64,000 bases of DNA from Actinospica robiniae DSM 44927. Lineage in GTDB: Bacteria; Actinomycetota; Actinomycetes; Streptomycetales; Catenulisporaceae. The stretch spans positions 7,608,154 to 7,672,153 of the forward strand of contig NZ_KI632511.1 of NCBI RefSeq assembly GCF_000504285.1, written 5' to 3'. The notes beneath the pieces are model-generated. The model had not been told where the DNA came from and searched no databases. It saw only the letters and a list, made by a program, of their open reading frames with translations. A program made the translations under genes and the position numbers. Positions 19,322 through 27,275 of this stretch are shown one piece after another (position 1 is the first letter of the stretch; the number at the start of each line of letters is the position of its first letter).

Positions 19322-20470
19322 ATGGCGGATTGGGGCGTGACCGTGCGCAGGTTCGAGTTCTTCATCGACCGCGAGGCGCGGGCCGGTTCTCCGGTCTACG
19401 CCGTGCTGGCCCAGTACGTCTCCGAGGATCTGGCCGCCGGCGGTATGTTCACCGACGTGCTCGCCGGGGCGCCGGAGCGCCAGCGGATCCCCAACCTGCT
19501 GTTCGCCTCGGTACACCGGGTGCTGTTCGATCACCCGCAGGATCCGCTCGCGGCCTACTACCCGTCGCTGGGCGGCACCCGCGCGCCCGACGCCGCGCTG
19601 CCGGAGGCCTTCGCCGCCTTCGTCGCGGCCCACCGCGCCGAGATCGATCCGCTGCTCGCGACCGGGGAGACGCAGACCAATGAGGTGCGTCGCAGTGCTC
19701 AGCTGTTCCCGGCCTTCGGCTGGGTGCGCGCGGCCACGCGGCGTCCGCTGGGCCTGATCGAGATCGGCCCGAGCGCCGGGCTGCTGCTGCACGCGGATCG
19801 CTACGACTACCGCTACGAGTTCGCCGACGGCACGGTGCTTCCGGGCGGTGCGGCCGAGGCCGACGGGGTGCCGCCGTTGCACTGCGAGATGCACGGCTCG
19901 TGCACACCGGAGCAGCTCGCGCCGTTCGTGGGCAAGGAACTGCGGGTCTCCTCGCGGGTCGGGCTCGATCTCAATCCGCTGAGCCCGGACGATCCCGAGG
20001 CCCGCGCCTGGCTGCGGGCACTGGTCTGGCCCGAGCACGAGGAGCGCCGGGCCAGGCTCGATGCCGCGTTGGCGCACGCCGCCCGGCGGCCGGTCCGGCT
20101 GCGCAAGGGGGACGCGCTGCGGATCCTCGGCGACGCGGTGGAAGCGGTGGCGGACAACGCCGTGCCGTGCGTGTTCGTCTCCAACAGCCTGCCGCACTGG
20201 AGCGCGCAGGGCCGGGCGGACCTGGTGGCGCTGGTGCGCGAGCTCGGGGCGCGCCGGGACCTGGTGTTCGTCGTCAAGGAGGGCTTCCGGGTCGGCCTCG
20301 GCCTGTTCAGCGGCGGCCCCGATCCGGCCGGCGAAGCGCCCCGAGAGGCGCACGAGGTGCTCGGCGCCGCGGTCTACCTCGGCGGCCGGGAGCGGCTGTT
20401 CCGGCTCGGCACGGCCGGGATGCACGGCGCCTCGCTGGACTGGGAGCCCAGGCCGCTCGTCGCGGCCTGA
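19322..20470 (+). CDS. DUF2332 family protein
   Basis: A 382-residue protein of the DUF2332 family, widespread in actinobacteria and of unknown function. Recognisable segments are RRFEFFIDREARAGSPVYAVLAQYVSEDL at the N-terminus, QTNEVRRSAQLFPAF in the middle, and LIEIGPSAGLLLHADRYDYRYE. The last resembles the SAM-binding motif I of Rossmann methyltransferases. LDLNPLSPDDPEARAWLRALVWPEHEERRARLDAAL follows. A methyltransferase-like fold is plausible, but no reaction is known. The gene has its own leaderless-type promoter and stands alone. Confidence 0.85.
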   Translation: MADWGVTVRRFEFFIDREARAGSPVYAVLAQYVSEDLAAGGMFTDVLAGAPERQRIPNLLFASVHRVLFDHPQDPLAAYYPSLGGTRAPDAALPEAFAAFVAAHRAEIDPLLATGETQTNEVRRSAQLFPAFGWVRAATRRPLGLIEIGPSAGLLLHADRYDYRYEFADGTVLPGGAAEADGVPPLHCEMHGSCTPEQLAPFVGKELRVSSRVGLDLNPLSPDDPEARAWLRALVWPEHEERRARLDAALAHAARRPVRLRKGDALRILGDAVEAVADNAVPCVFVSNSLPHWSAQGRADLVALVRELGARRDLVFVVKEGFRVGLGLFSGGPDPAGEAPREAHEVLGAAVYLGGRERLFRLGTAGMHGASLDWEPRPLVAA

Positions 20471-20505
20471 GTCCCCGCGGCCGGTCACCGCGCCCGGGTT
20501 GTCTC

Positions 20506-20808
20506 CTACTGCGGGTGCGGCGCCTTGGCCACCATGATGATCGTCACGGTGCTGCTCTTCTCGGAAACCTTGTAGAGCACCCGGTAGTAGCCCAGCAGCA
20601 GCCGGCGCAGCCCGCCGCGGCCCAGGTTGGCGCTGTTGCCGGGAGTCGGGTTGTCGCCGAGCTCGTACACGGCCGCGAGGACGAGCTGCGCGCCGAGCTT
20701 GTCCTCCTGGTGCAGCATGGTCGCGGCGTCGATCGCGGCCGGCTTCCAGTCGATCCAGTAGGTCTTGCGCTGTTCCTTGGGGGCTTCTCCGTCTTTGTGA
20801 CGCGGCAC
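20506..20808 (-). CDS. RelE/ParE-family toxin-like protein
   Basis: A 100-residue basic protein encoded directly after a Phd/YefM-type antitoxin; the GTG start abuts the antitoxin stop TAG. The core resembles the RelE/ParE toxin fold: AAIDAATMLHQEDKLGAQLVLAAVYELGDNPTPGNSANLGRGGLRRLLLGYYRVLYKVSEKSSTVTIIMVAKAP. The GLRRLLLGYYRVLYKV strand pair is the usual RxxxxxYRxxY signature. Toxins of this family cleave mRNA at the ribosome or inhibit gyrase; which applies is not visible. Confidence 0.8.
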   Translation of the reverse strand: MPRHKDGEAPKEQRKTYWIDWKPAAIDAATMLHQEDKLGAQLVLAAVYELGDNPTPGNSANLGRGGLRRLLLGYYRVLYKVSEKSSTVTIIMVAKAPHPQ

Positions 20809-21063
20809 CTAGACCTCACCCAGCAGCTTCGCCACCTCGTCGTGCGGGACCGTCTTCTCGTCCTCGGCCAGGATCCGCTCGGCGAGGGCGATGTCGGCCT
20901 CGTCCTCACGGCGCCGGAAGTATTCGAGGACCTCGTAGGGGACGATCGCGGCGACGGGGGTGCCGTGCTGGGTGATGGTGATGATCTCGCCGCCGTGATG
21001 GGACTTGGCGACGAGATTGCCGAGGCGGGTGCGCGCGTCGGTGAGGGTCACTGTCTCTGCCAT
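20809..21063 (-). CDS. Phd/YefM-family antitoxin
   Basis: An 84-residue antitoxin. The N-terminal Phd/YefM DNA-binding fold shows VTLTDARTRLGNLVAKSHHGGEIITITQHGTPVAAIVPYEVL. The acidic C-terminus (REDEADIALAERILAEDEKTV) would wrap the toxin. Antitoxin-first order with abutting genes is the standard layout, and the complex normally represses its own promoter. The promoter at 21071-21099 contains the palindrome TGTACA, a likely operator core. Confidence 0.85.
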   Translation of the reverse strand: MAETVTLTDARTRLGNLVAKSHHGGEIITITQHGTPVAAIVPYEVLEYFRRREDEADIALAERILAEDEKTVPHDEVAKLLGEV

Positions 21064-21070
21064 ACCAAGA

Positions 21071-21099
21071 AATGTACACTTTGCAAACTTCGTCGTCCA
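21071..21099 (-). promoter_or_regulatory. promoter/operator of the toxin-antitoxin operon
   Basis: On the minus strand TGGACG (21099-21094) and TACATT (21076-21071) are 17 bases apart. The -10 ends 7 bases before the antitoxin ATG, so the mRNA should be leaderless. The palindrome TGTACA at 21073-21078 overlaps the -10 and is a good place for autorepression. Confidence 0.5.
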
Positions 21100-21126
21100 G
21101 CCCCGGGTGCCGGGAATTTCCCGATC

Positions 21127-22128
21127 TCATCCTCCGACGGTCACCACCGACTTGCCGAACTGGGCGTTCGTGTCCAGGTACCGGTGCGACTCGACGATGT
21201 CGGCGAGGTCGAAGGTGCGGTCGAGCACGGGTCGCAGCGCGCCCGAGCGCAGCCCAGTGTGGATGAACGCCTCGGCCGCACGCCGACGGCCGGGGTCGGG
21301 CATGGTCTCGCGGATGGTGAAGGCGCGCAGCGCGACCGGCGCCATGCCGAGCGCGAGGCCGGGGAAGGGCGTCGGTTGTCCGCTGAGCCCGCCGTACAGC
21401 AGGACCGTACCGCCGTCGCTCGTCGACTTCATCAGATCGGTCACGCCGGGGCCGGCGACGGCGTCGAAGACGAGTTCGGCGCCCCGGCCGTTCGTGGCCT
21501 CGAGGACGCGGTCGGAGACGTCCTCGGCGTCGGTGACCACGACCTGCGCGGCTCCGTGCTCGAGCAGCCGCTGCTTCTTCGCCTCGCCGCGGGTCAGCGC
21601 GATCGGAGTCGCGCCGATCCGGTTCGCCACCTGGATCGCGGCCAGCCCCACGCTGCTCGAGGCCGCGGTCAGAACGACGGTGTCGCCCGCCTTCAGCCCG
21701 CCGATCTGGACCAATCCGCTGTAGGCGGTCAGGTACGGCATCCACACCGACGCGCCCTCGATCGCGTTCATGCCCTCCGGCCGGGCCAGCACCGCCCGTG
21801 CGGGGACGATGGCGCGCTCGGCGTAGACCCCGTAGTCGTTCTGTGAGAACAGGCCCGGCAGAACGCTGACGGGCTGCCCCGGCCGCAGCCCGGCCACGTC
21901 CTCGCCGACCGCCTCGACCACGCCCGCGGCTTCGGTGCCGAGCCTGGCCGGGAACCGCTTGACCGGTTCGACGTAGGAGTCCGTGCGGAACAACGCCTCG
22001 GCCCGGTTCAGGCCGATGGCCTCGACCCGGATCAGCACCTCGCCGGGGCCGGGCCGGCCTGGTTCCTCGTCCTCGAGCACGAGCACCTCGGGGCCGCCGA
22101 TCTTGTGGAAACGCACCGTCTTCGTCAT
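21127..22128 (-). CDS. zinc-independent MDR oxidoreductase (NADPH:quinone reductase-like)
   Basis: A 333-residue medium-chain dehydrogenase/reductase. The catalytic GroES-like domain begins VRFHKIGGPEVLVLED and has GEVLIRVEAIGLNRAEALFR. The nucleotide domain contains TVVLTAASSSVGLAAIQVANRIGATPIALTR, a quinone-reductase-type Rossmann motif. No zinc ligands are present, so it is of the quinone oxidoreductase/zeta-crystallin type. It is divergent from an ArsR-type regulator, and both starts flank the 33-bp dyad at 22150-22182, so that regulator probably controls it. The physiological substrate is unknown. Confidence 0.9.
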   Translation of the reverse strand: MTKTVRFHKIGGPEVLVLEDEEPGRPGPGEVLIRVEAIGLNRAEALFRTDSYVEPVKRFPARLGTEAAGVVEAVGEDVAGLRPGQPVSVLPGLFSQNDYGVYAERAIVPARAVLARPEGMNAIEGASVWMPYLTAYSGLVQIGGLKAGDTVVLTAASSSVGLAAIQVANRIGATPIALTRGEAKKQRLLEHGAAQVVVTDAEDVSDRVLEATNGRGAELVFDAVAGPGVTDLMKSTSDGGTVLLYGGLSGQPTPFPGLALGMAPVALRAFTIRETMPDPGRRRAAEAFIHTGLRSGALRPVLDRTFDLADIVESHRYLDTNAQFGKSVVTVGG

Positions 22129-22149
22129 GGCTCCAGCGAAGCACTAAAG

Positions 22150-22182
22150 TACGATGCTCGTCAAACTTTGATGCCTGTCGTA
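22150..22182. promoter_or_regulatory. 33-bp operator dyad between MDR and ArsR genes
   Basis: TACGA at 22150-22154 mirrors TCGTA at 22178-22182, and TCAAACTTTGA at 22161-22171 forms an inner palindrome with the same centre (22166). The site covers the promoter region of both divergent genes and is the natural target of the ArsR-type protein. Confidence 0.65.
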
Positions 22183-22184
22183 TT

Positions 22185-22544
22185 ATGGGGGGCATGACTC
22201 CGACGGCCAGGACCGCCCCCGACACCGACCGGGACCCGCGTCACCCCGACCTCGCCGAGGTGACGCTGCAACAGATCCTCGAGGCCCTGGTCGACCCGGT
22301 CCGGCGCGGCATCGTGGCACAGCTGGCCGCGGACGGGTGCGGCAGCATGGCCTGCGGCGGATTCGATTTGACCGTCAGCAATTCCACCGCGACGCACCAC
22401 TTCCGCGTGCTGCGCGAGGCGGGGTTGATCCGTCAGTCCTACGCGGGCACGTCGAAGATGAACGTGCTGCGGCGCGCCGAGGTCGACGCGGCCTTCCCCG
22501 GACTGCTCGAGGCGCTGCTCGGCGCCGAGCGGGCAGGCGGCTGA
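22185..22544 (+). CDS. ArsR-family winged-helix regulator with a Cys pair
   Basis: A 119-residue single-domain regulator. The winged helix runs from LQQILEALVDPVRRGIVAQLA to a recognition helix in TVSNSTATHHFRVLREAGLI, followed by the wing SYAGTSKMNVLRR. Two cysteines in CGSMACGG just before the recognition helix suggest metal or thiol/quinone sensing, as in other ArsR-type redox sensors; this is inference. ATG 22185 and ATG 22194 are both possible starts. It is divergent from the quinone-reductase-like gene and probably represses it. Confidence 0.85.
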   Translation: MGGMTPTARTAPDTDRDPRHPDLAEVTLQQILEALVDPVRRGIVAQLAADGCGSMACGGFDLTVSNSTATHHFRVLREAGLIRQSYAGTSKMNVLRRAEVDAAFPGLLEALLGAERAGG

Positions 22545-22605
22545 ACACGAAGAATCCCCCGCACGCCGGTGGCGTCGGGGGATCGTCCGTGTCGGGGGCC
22601 TCGGG

Positions 22606-23373
22606 CTAGCTCTCGAGCTGAGCCGCCCCGGCCCGGTCGAGCAACCACAGCGTGGCCTCGGTGCCGTGCGCGCCGGCCGCCGGGATGACCGTCTGGTCGG
22701 TGCCCGCGGCCAGGGCGAGACCCGCGGCCTTCGCCTTCTCCGCGCCGGAGGCGATCACCCACACCTCGCGCGCGGCCTGGATCACCCGGAAGGTCAGGGA
22801 GATCCGGTTCGGCGGGGGCTTCGGCGAGTTGTGCACGGCGATCGCGGACGGGCCGGTCTCGCGGGTGCCCGGGTGCTCCGGGAAGAGCGAGGCGATGTGG
22901 CCGTCCGGACCCATGCCGAGCAGCAGCACGTCGAAGGCCGGCGCGTCCGCTCCGGCCGGGGCGCAGCGGGCGAGCTCGGCGGCGTACCGCTCGGCGGCCG
23001 CCTCCGCGTCCGGGCCGTCCGGGCCGTCGGTGGCCGGCATCGCGTGCACGTGGGCGGGCTCCAGCGGCAGCAGCCGCAGCAGCGCGTCCCTCGCCTGGGT
23101 GTCGTTGCGCTCCGGGTCCCCGCCGGGCAGGAACCGCTCGTCGCCCCACCACAGGTGCACCCGGCTCCAGTCCACCGCCTGACGCAGCGGCAGATCGGCG
23201 AGCGCGGCCAGCATGCCGATGCCGATGGTGCCGCCGGTCAGCACGAGGTGCGCCTCGTCCCGCTCGGCGAGCACGTCCACCAGCTTGGTCACCAGCCGCG
23301 CCGCCGCGGCCTGAGCCAGGATCGGGCCGTCCGGGTGGACGAGGATGCGCCGGTTCGAGCTCTCGCCAGTCAA
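22606..23373 (-). CDS. pgl: 6-phosphogluconolactonase
   Basis: A 255-residue DevB-type 6-phosphogluconolactonase that hydrolyses 6-phosphoglucono-1,5-lactone, step two of the oxidative pentose phosphate pathway. Typical segments are LVLTGGTIGIGMLAAL, VHLWWGDERFLPGGDPERN and LLLGMGPDGHIASLFPEHP. The start is a TTG that overlaps the opcA stop (TTGA at 23370-23373); no ATG or GTG fits the conserved N-terminus. It is the last gene of the tkt-tal-zwf-opcA-pgl operon. Confidence 0.95.
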   Translation of the reverse strand: MTGESSNRRILVHPDGPILAQAAAARLVTKLVDVLAERDEAHLVLTGGTIGIGMLAALADLPLRQAVDWSRVHLWWGDERFLPGGDPERNDTQARDALLRLLPLEPAHVHAMPATDGPDGPDAEAAAERYAAELARCAPAGADAPAFDVLLLGMGPDGHIASLFPEHPGTRETGPSAIAVHNSPKPPPNRISLTFRVIQAAREVWVIASGAEKAKAAGLALAAGTDQTVIPAAGAHGTEATLWLLDRAGAAQLES

Positions 23374-24452
23374 GCCGTCTCCTCCTTCGCCGTGCCCCCG
23401 TCCGTGCCCGGGTCCGAGGCCGCCGCCGCGTCCGGGCCGGCCGCCTCCTCGCCGACGACGACCGGAGCCGGCTCGCCGAGCTTCTGCGCCTCCTTGGCCG
23501 CCTTGCGCGCCGCCTCCACCGTCGGCCCGGCCACCTGCAGCGGCTCGGTGAACGGCTCGGCGACCTCGGCCAGCATCCGCGCGTAGACGTCGTCCTGGTC
23601 CAGCCGGCGCAGTTCCTCCGCGATCAGCTCGGCCGTCTCGCGGCGCTTGAGCGCCACCGGGCGGTCCGGCTGGCCGGGGATGGCCAGCGTGGCCAGCTCG
23701 CCGTCCGGCCGGTCGAGGCAGATCGGGCCCTGCGTGGTCATCAGCTCCACCGAGGTGATGCCGGGGCCCTCGTCCGCGGTCCGGGTGACCGGGACGCCGA
23801 GGCGCTGGCGCAGCCACACGGCCAGCACCCGCACCGAGGGGTTGCCCTCCTCGCCGGAGACCGCGACCGAGCTCACCGCGTGCGGGAACTGGTCCAGCGC
23901 CGCGGCCAGCATCGAGCGCCACGGGGTCAGCCGGGTCCAGGCCAGGTCGGTGTCCCCGGGCTGGTAGGCGTTCGCCCGCGCGGTCAGCTTGGTCATCGGC
24001 TTGTAGTACTCGGCCGCGTCGGTGATCCGGCGCTGGGCGAAGGCGCCGAGCGGGTCCTTGGACGGGACGTCCGGGCCCTCGTCCGGCCACCAGGTCACCA
24101 CCGGCACGTCCGGCAGCAGCAGCGGCAGCACGACCGAGTCGGCGTGCTGGGCCAGCTCGCCGTACAGCCGCAGCACGATGACCTCGCCCGGGCCGTTCTC
24201 GTCGCCCACCCGCACCTCGGCGTCCAGCCGGGTGCGCGTGGTGTCCGGGCGGCCGATCACGATGATGATCCGGGCCGGGTGCTCCCGGGCGGCCTTGCCG
24301 GCCGCCTTCATCGCGTCGTAGTGGTGCCGCTCCTCGGTCGAGACGACCAGGGTGAGCACCGCGCCGGTGGTCGGGGTGCCGCTGCGGTGGCGGGCCGAGA
24401 CCAGGGTCGAGGCGATCCTGCCTGAGGTGGTGTCGGTCAGATCGATGATCAC
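23370..24452 (-). CDS. opcA: glucose-6-phosphate dehydrogenase assembly protein OpcA
   Basis: OpcA, 360 residues, an actinobacterial/cyanobacterial protein that activates or assembles glucose-6-phosphate dehydrogenase. It begins MIIDLTDTTSGRIASTLVSAR and has the family's VVTWWPDEGPDVPSKDPLGAFAQRRITDA and DLAWTRLTPWRSMLAAALDQFP. The GTG start lies within the zwf stop (GTGA at 24449-24452). The C-terminal ~40 residues are Ala/Glu/Pro-rich and probably disordered. It is immediately downstream of its target zwf, as is usual. Confidence 0.97.
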   Translation of the reverse strand: MIIDLTDTTSGRIASTLVSARHRSGTPTTGAVLTLVVSTEERHHYDAMKAAGKAAREHPARIIIVIGRPDTTRTRLDAEVRVGDENGPGEVIVLRLYGELAQHADSVVLPLLLPDVPVVTWWPDEGPDVPSKDPLGAFAQRRITDAAEYYKPMTKLTARANAYQPGDTDLAWTRLTPWRSMLAAALDQFPHAVSSVAVSGEEGNPSVRVLAVWLRQRLGVPVTRTADEGPGITSVELMTTQGPICLDRPDGELATLAIPGQPDRPVALKRRETAELIAEELRRLDQDDVYARMLAEVAEPFTEPLQVAGPTVEAARKAAKEAQKLGEPAPVVVGEEAAGPDAAAASDPGTDGGTAKEETA

Positions 24453-26059
24453 GGCCTTCTCCAAACACGTCCGTCGAGGGCGAGCATCTCGTCCGCCTCC
24501 GCCGGTCCCCAGGTGCCCGAGGCGTACTGGGCGGGCTTGCCGTTCACGGCCCAGTACTGCTCGATCGGGTCGAGGATCTCCCAGCCGAGCTCGACCTCCT
24601 CGTTGCGCGGGAACAGCGGCGGGTCGCCGAGCAGCACGTCCAGGATGAGCCGCTCGTAGGCCTCCGGAGAGGACTCGGTGAACGCCTCGCCGTACTGGAA
24701 GTCCATCGACACGTCGCGCACCTCCATCGAGGTGCCCGGGACCTTGGAGCCGAACCGCACGGTCACGCCCTCGTCCGGCTGCACCCGGATGACCAGGGCG
24801 TTCTGGCCCAGCTCCTCCGTCATGGTGTCGGTGAACGGCAGGTGCGGAGCGCGCTGGAAGACCACCGCGATCTCCGTCACGCGCCGGCCGAGGCGCTTGC
24901 CGGTGCGCAGGTAGAACGGCACGCCGGCCCAGCGGCGGGTGTCGATCTCCAGCTTGATGGCCGCGTAGGTGTCGGTGATGGAATTCGGGTGGATCCCGTC
25001 CTCCTCCAGGAAGCCGGCCACCTTCTCGCCGCCCTGCCATCCGCCCGCGTACTGGCCGCGCACACTGTGCTTGCCCAGGTCCTCCGGCAGCTGCACGGCC
25101 GAGAGCACCTTGACCTTCTCGGCGAACACCGAGTCCGCGTCGAAGGAGCCCGGCTCCTCCATCGCGGTCAGCGCGAGCAGCTGCAGCAGGTGGTTCTGGA
25201 TGACGTCACGGGCCGCGCCGATGCCGTCGTAGTACCCCGCGCGGCCGCCGATGCCGATGTCCTCGGCCATGGTGATCTGCACGTGGTCGACGTAGTTGCG
25301 GTTCCATATCGGCTCGAACATCGTGTTGGCGAAGCGCAGCGCCAGGATGTTCTGCACCGTCTCCTTGCCCAGGTAGTGGTCGATCCGGAAGACCGACTTG
25401 GGCGAGAAGACCTCGCCCACCACCCGGTTGAGCTCCTTGGCGCTGGACAGGTCGTGCCCGAACGGCTTCTCGATCACCACCCGGCGCCAGGAGTCCGGGC
25501 CGCCGTCGGACAGGCCGGACTCCTTGAGCTGCTTGACCACGTTCGGGAAGAACTTCGGCGGCACGGACAGGTAGAAGGCGTGGTTGCCGTTCGTCCCGCG
25601 CAGCCGGTCGAGCTCGTCGATGGTCGTCTTGAGCTGGTCGAAGGCCGCCGGGTCGCCGAACTCGCCGGGGACGAAGCGGAAGCCCTGGGACAGCTGGTTC
25701 CACACCTCCTCCCGGAACGGGGTCCGGGAGTGCTCCTTGACCGACTCGTACACCACCTGCTCGAAGTCCTGGTCCTCCCAGTCCCGGCGGGCGAAGCCGA
25801 CCAGGGCGAAGCCCGGGGGCAGCAGCCCCCGGTTCGCCAGGTCGTAGATGGCCGGCATGAGCTTCTTGCGGCTCAGGTCGCCGGTCACCCCGAAGATGAC
25901 CAGCCCGCACGGACCGGCGATGCGGGGCATGCGCCGGTCCTGCGCGTCGCGCAGCGGGTTGGCCAGGTTGGTCTCGGCGTGCTCACGCGATTCGAGCAGA
26001 CGGTGGGTGATGGAGGGTCCGAACGCGTCGCCGTCGTCCTTCGTACCCGTACGGCTCAC
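24449..26059 (-). CDS. zwf: glucose-6-phosphate 1-dehydrogenase
   Basis: G6PDH, 536 residues, makes 6-phosphogluconolactone and NAD(P)H from glucose-6-phosphate. The dinucleotide motif is LVIFGVTGDLSRKKLMPA, and the active-site motif RIDHYLGKETVQN holds the substrate Lys and His. WNRNYVDHVQITMAED and YLRTGKRLGRRVTEI are also conserved. The GTG at 26059 overlaps the stop of a 26-codon minicistron. This start gives about 35 residues before the conserved NPLRDAQDRRMPRIAGPCGL, longer than most homologues, so an internal start is possible. Confidence 0.97.
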   Translation of the reverse strand: MSRTGTKDDGDAFGPSITHRLLESREHAETNLANPLRDAQDRRMPRIAGPCGLVIFGVTGDLSRKKLMPAIYDLANRGLLPPGFALVGFARRDWEDQDFEQVVYESVKEHSRTPFREEVWNQLSQGFRFVPGEFGDPAAFDQLKTTIDELDRLRGTNGNHAFYLSVPPKFFPNVVKQLKESGLSDGGPDSWRRVVIEKPFGHDLSSAKELNRVVGEVFSPKSVFRIDHYLGKETVQNILALRFANTMFEPIWNRNYVDHVQITMAEDIGIGGRAGYYDGIGAARDVIQNHLLQLLALTAMEEPGSFDADSVFAEKVKVLSAVQLPEDLGKHSVRGQYAGGWQGGEKVAGFLEEDGIHPNSITDTYAAIKLEIDTRRWAGVPFYLRTGKRLGRRVTEIAVVFQRAPHLPFTDTMTEELGQNALVIRVQPDEGVTVRFGSKVPGTSMEVRDVSMDFQYGEAFTESSPEAYERLILDVLLGDPPLFPRNEEVELGWEILDPIEQYWAVNGKPAQYASGTWGPAEADEMLALDGRVWRRP

Positions 26060-26136
26060 GCCGCCACCTCGCCGGCGCTCGGTAGGCGGGTTCGCCAAGG
26101 CACTGCGTTCGTCGATGAGCTCGCAAGCTCGCTCAT
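26056..26136 (-). repeat. 26-codon minicistron / dispersed repeat element, copy A
   Basis: The frame from ATG 26136 to TGA 26056 starts [12 protein letters not shown] and ends LPSAGEVAA. Its ATG overlaps the tal stop (ATGA, 26133-26136) and its stop overlaps the zwf GTG (GTGA, 26056-26059), so translation could pass through it from tal to zwf. The 81 bases match copy B at 40549-40629 at 62 of 81 positions, including rare codons CTT and CTA. GAGC...GCTC can fold a small hairpin near its start. I do not recognise the peptide. Confidence 0.7.
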
Positions 26137-27248
26137 GCCGCCTCCGCCTCCTTCTCGAGCTCCGTCTTGAGCGCGCCGAGCAGGTCGTTCCAGGAGGCCT
26201 CGAACTTCTCCACGCCCTCGTCCTCGAGCACCTGGACGACGTCGTCGTAGGAGATGCCCAGGGCCTCGATGTCCGCGATGACCTTCTTGGCCTGCGCGTA
26301 GGTGCCGCGCACCGCGTCGCCGTTCGGGGCGCCGTGGTCGGCCTCGGCGTCGAGCGTGGCCTCCGGCATGGTGTTGACGACGCCGGCCACGATCAGGTCG
26401 TCGACGTACAGGGTGTCCTTGTACGCCGGGTCCTTCACGCCGGTCGAGGCCCACAGCGGACGCTGCGCGGTGGCGCCGGCGGCCTTGAGCGGAGCCCAGC
26501 GGTCCGAGGAGAAGACCTCCTCGAAGGCCTCGTAGGCCAGCCGCGCGTTGGCCACGGCGGCCTGGCCGAGCAGGCTCTTGGCCTCGTCGCCGCCGATGGC
26601 CTTGAGCCGCTTGTCGATCTCGGTGTCCACCCGCGAGACGAAGAACGAGGCGACCGACTGGATCTTGGACACGTCGTGCCCGTTGGCCTTCGCCTGCTCG
26701 ATGCCGGCCACGAACGCGTCCATGACCTCGCGGTAGCGCTGCAGCGAGAAGATCAGCGTCACGTTCACGCTGATGCCCTCGGCCAGCACGGCGGTGATGG
26801 CCGGCAGGCCCGCCCGGGTCGCCGGGATCTTGATCAGCACGTTGTCGCGGTCCACCAGCCACCACAGCTGCTTGGCCTCGGCGGTGGTGGCGTCGGTGCG
26901 GTGGGCGAGGCGCGGGTCGACCTCGATCGAGACCCGTCCGTCGACCCCGTCGGTCCGGTCGTAGACCGGGCGCAGCACGTCCGCGGCGTCGCGTACGTCG
27001 CGGGTGGTGATCATCCGGATGGCCTCGTCCACGCTCACCCGGCGCACCGCCAGCTCGGCGATCTGCGGGTTGTAGGTGTCCGAGCCGGAGATGGCCTTCT
27101 GGAAGATGGTCGGGTTGGTCGTGACGCCGGTGACGTGCTTGTCCCGGATCAGCTCGGCCAGCGTGCCGGTCTGCAGCCGGTCGCGCGAAAGGTCGTCGAG
27201 CCAGATGGAGACGCCGTCCTGCGACAGCTTCTTGAGGTTCTCGTACAT
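26133..27248 (-). CDS. tal: transaldolase
   Basis: Transaldolase, 371 residues, transfers dihydroxyacetone units between sugar phosphates. It is of the long actinobacterial TalAB type, starting [18 protein letters not shown] and [15 protein letters not shown]. The Schiff-base Lys is in [12 protein letters not shown], and [19 protein letters not shown] and [15 protein letters not shown] follow. The ATG start has a GGGGAGAGAAGG-type ribosome-binding site. It lies 27 bases downstream of tkt and its stop overlaps the minicistron. Confidence 0.97.
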   Translation of the reverse strand: MYENLKKLSQDGVSIWLDDLSRDRLQTGTLAELIRDKHVTGVTTNPTIFQKAISGSDTYNPQIAELAVRRVSVDEAIRMITTRDVRDAADVLRPVYDRTDGVDGRVSIEVDPRLAHRTDATTAEAKQLWWLVDRDNVLIKIPATRAGLPAITAVLAEGISVNVTLIFSLQRYREVMDAFVAGIEQAKANGHDVSKIQSVASFFVSRVDTEIDKRLKAIGGDEAKSLLGQAAVANARLAYEAFEEVFSSDRWAPLKAAGATAQRPLWASTGVKDPAYKDTLYVDDLIVAGVVNTMPEATLDAEADHGAPNGDAVRGTYAQAKKVIADIEALGISYDDVVQVLEDEGVEKFEASWNDLLGALKTELEKEAEAA

Positions 27249-27275
27249 TCTGCTACCTTCTCTCCCCTTGGATGC

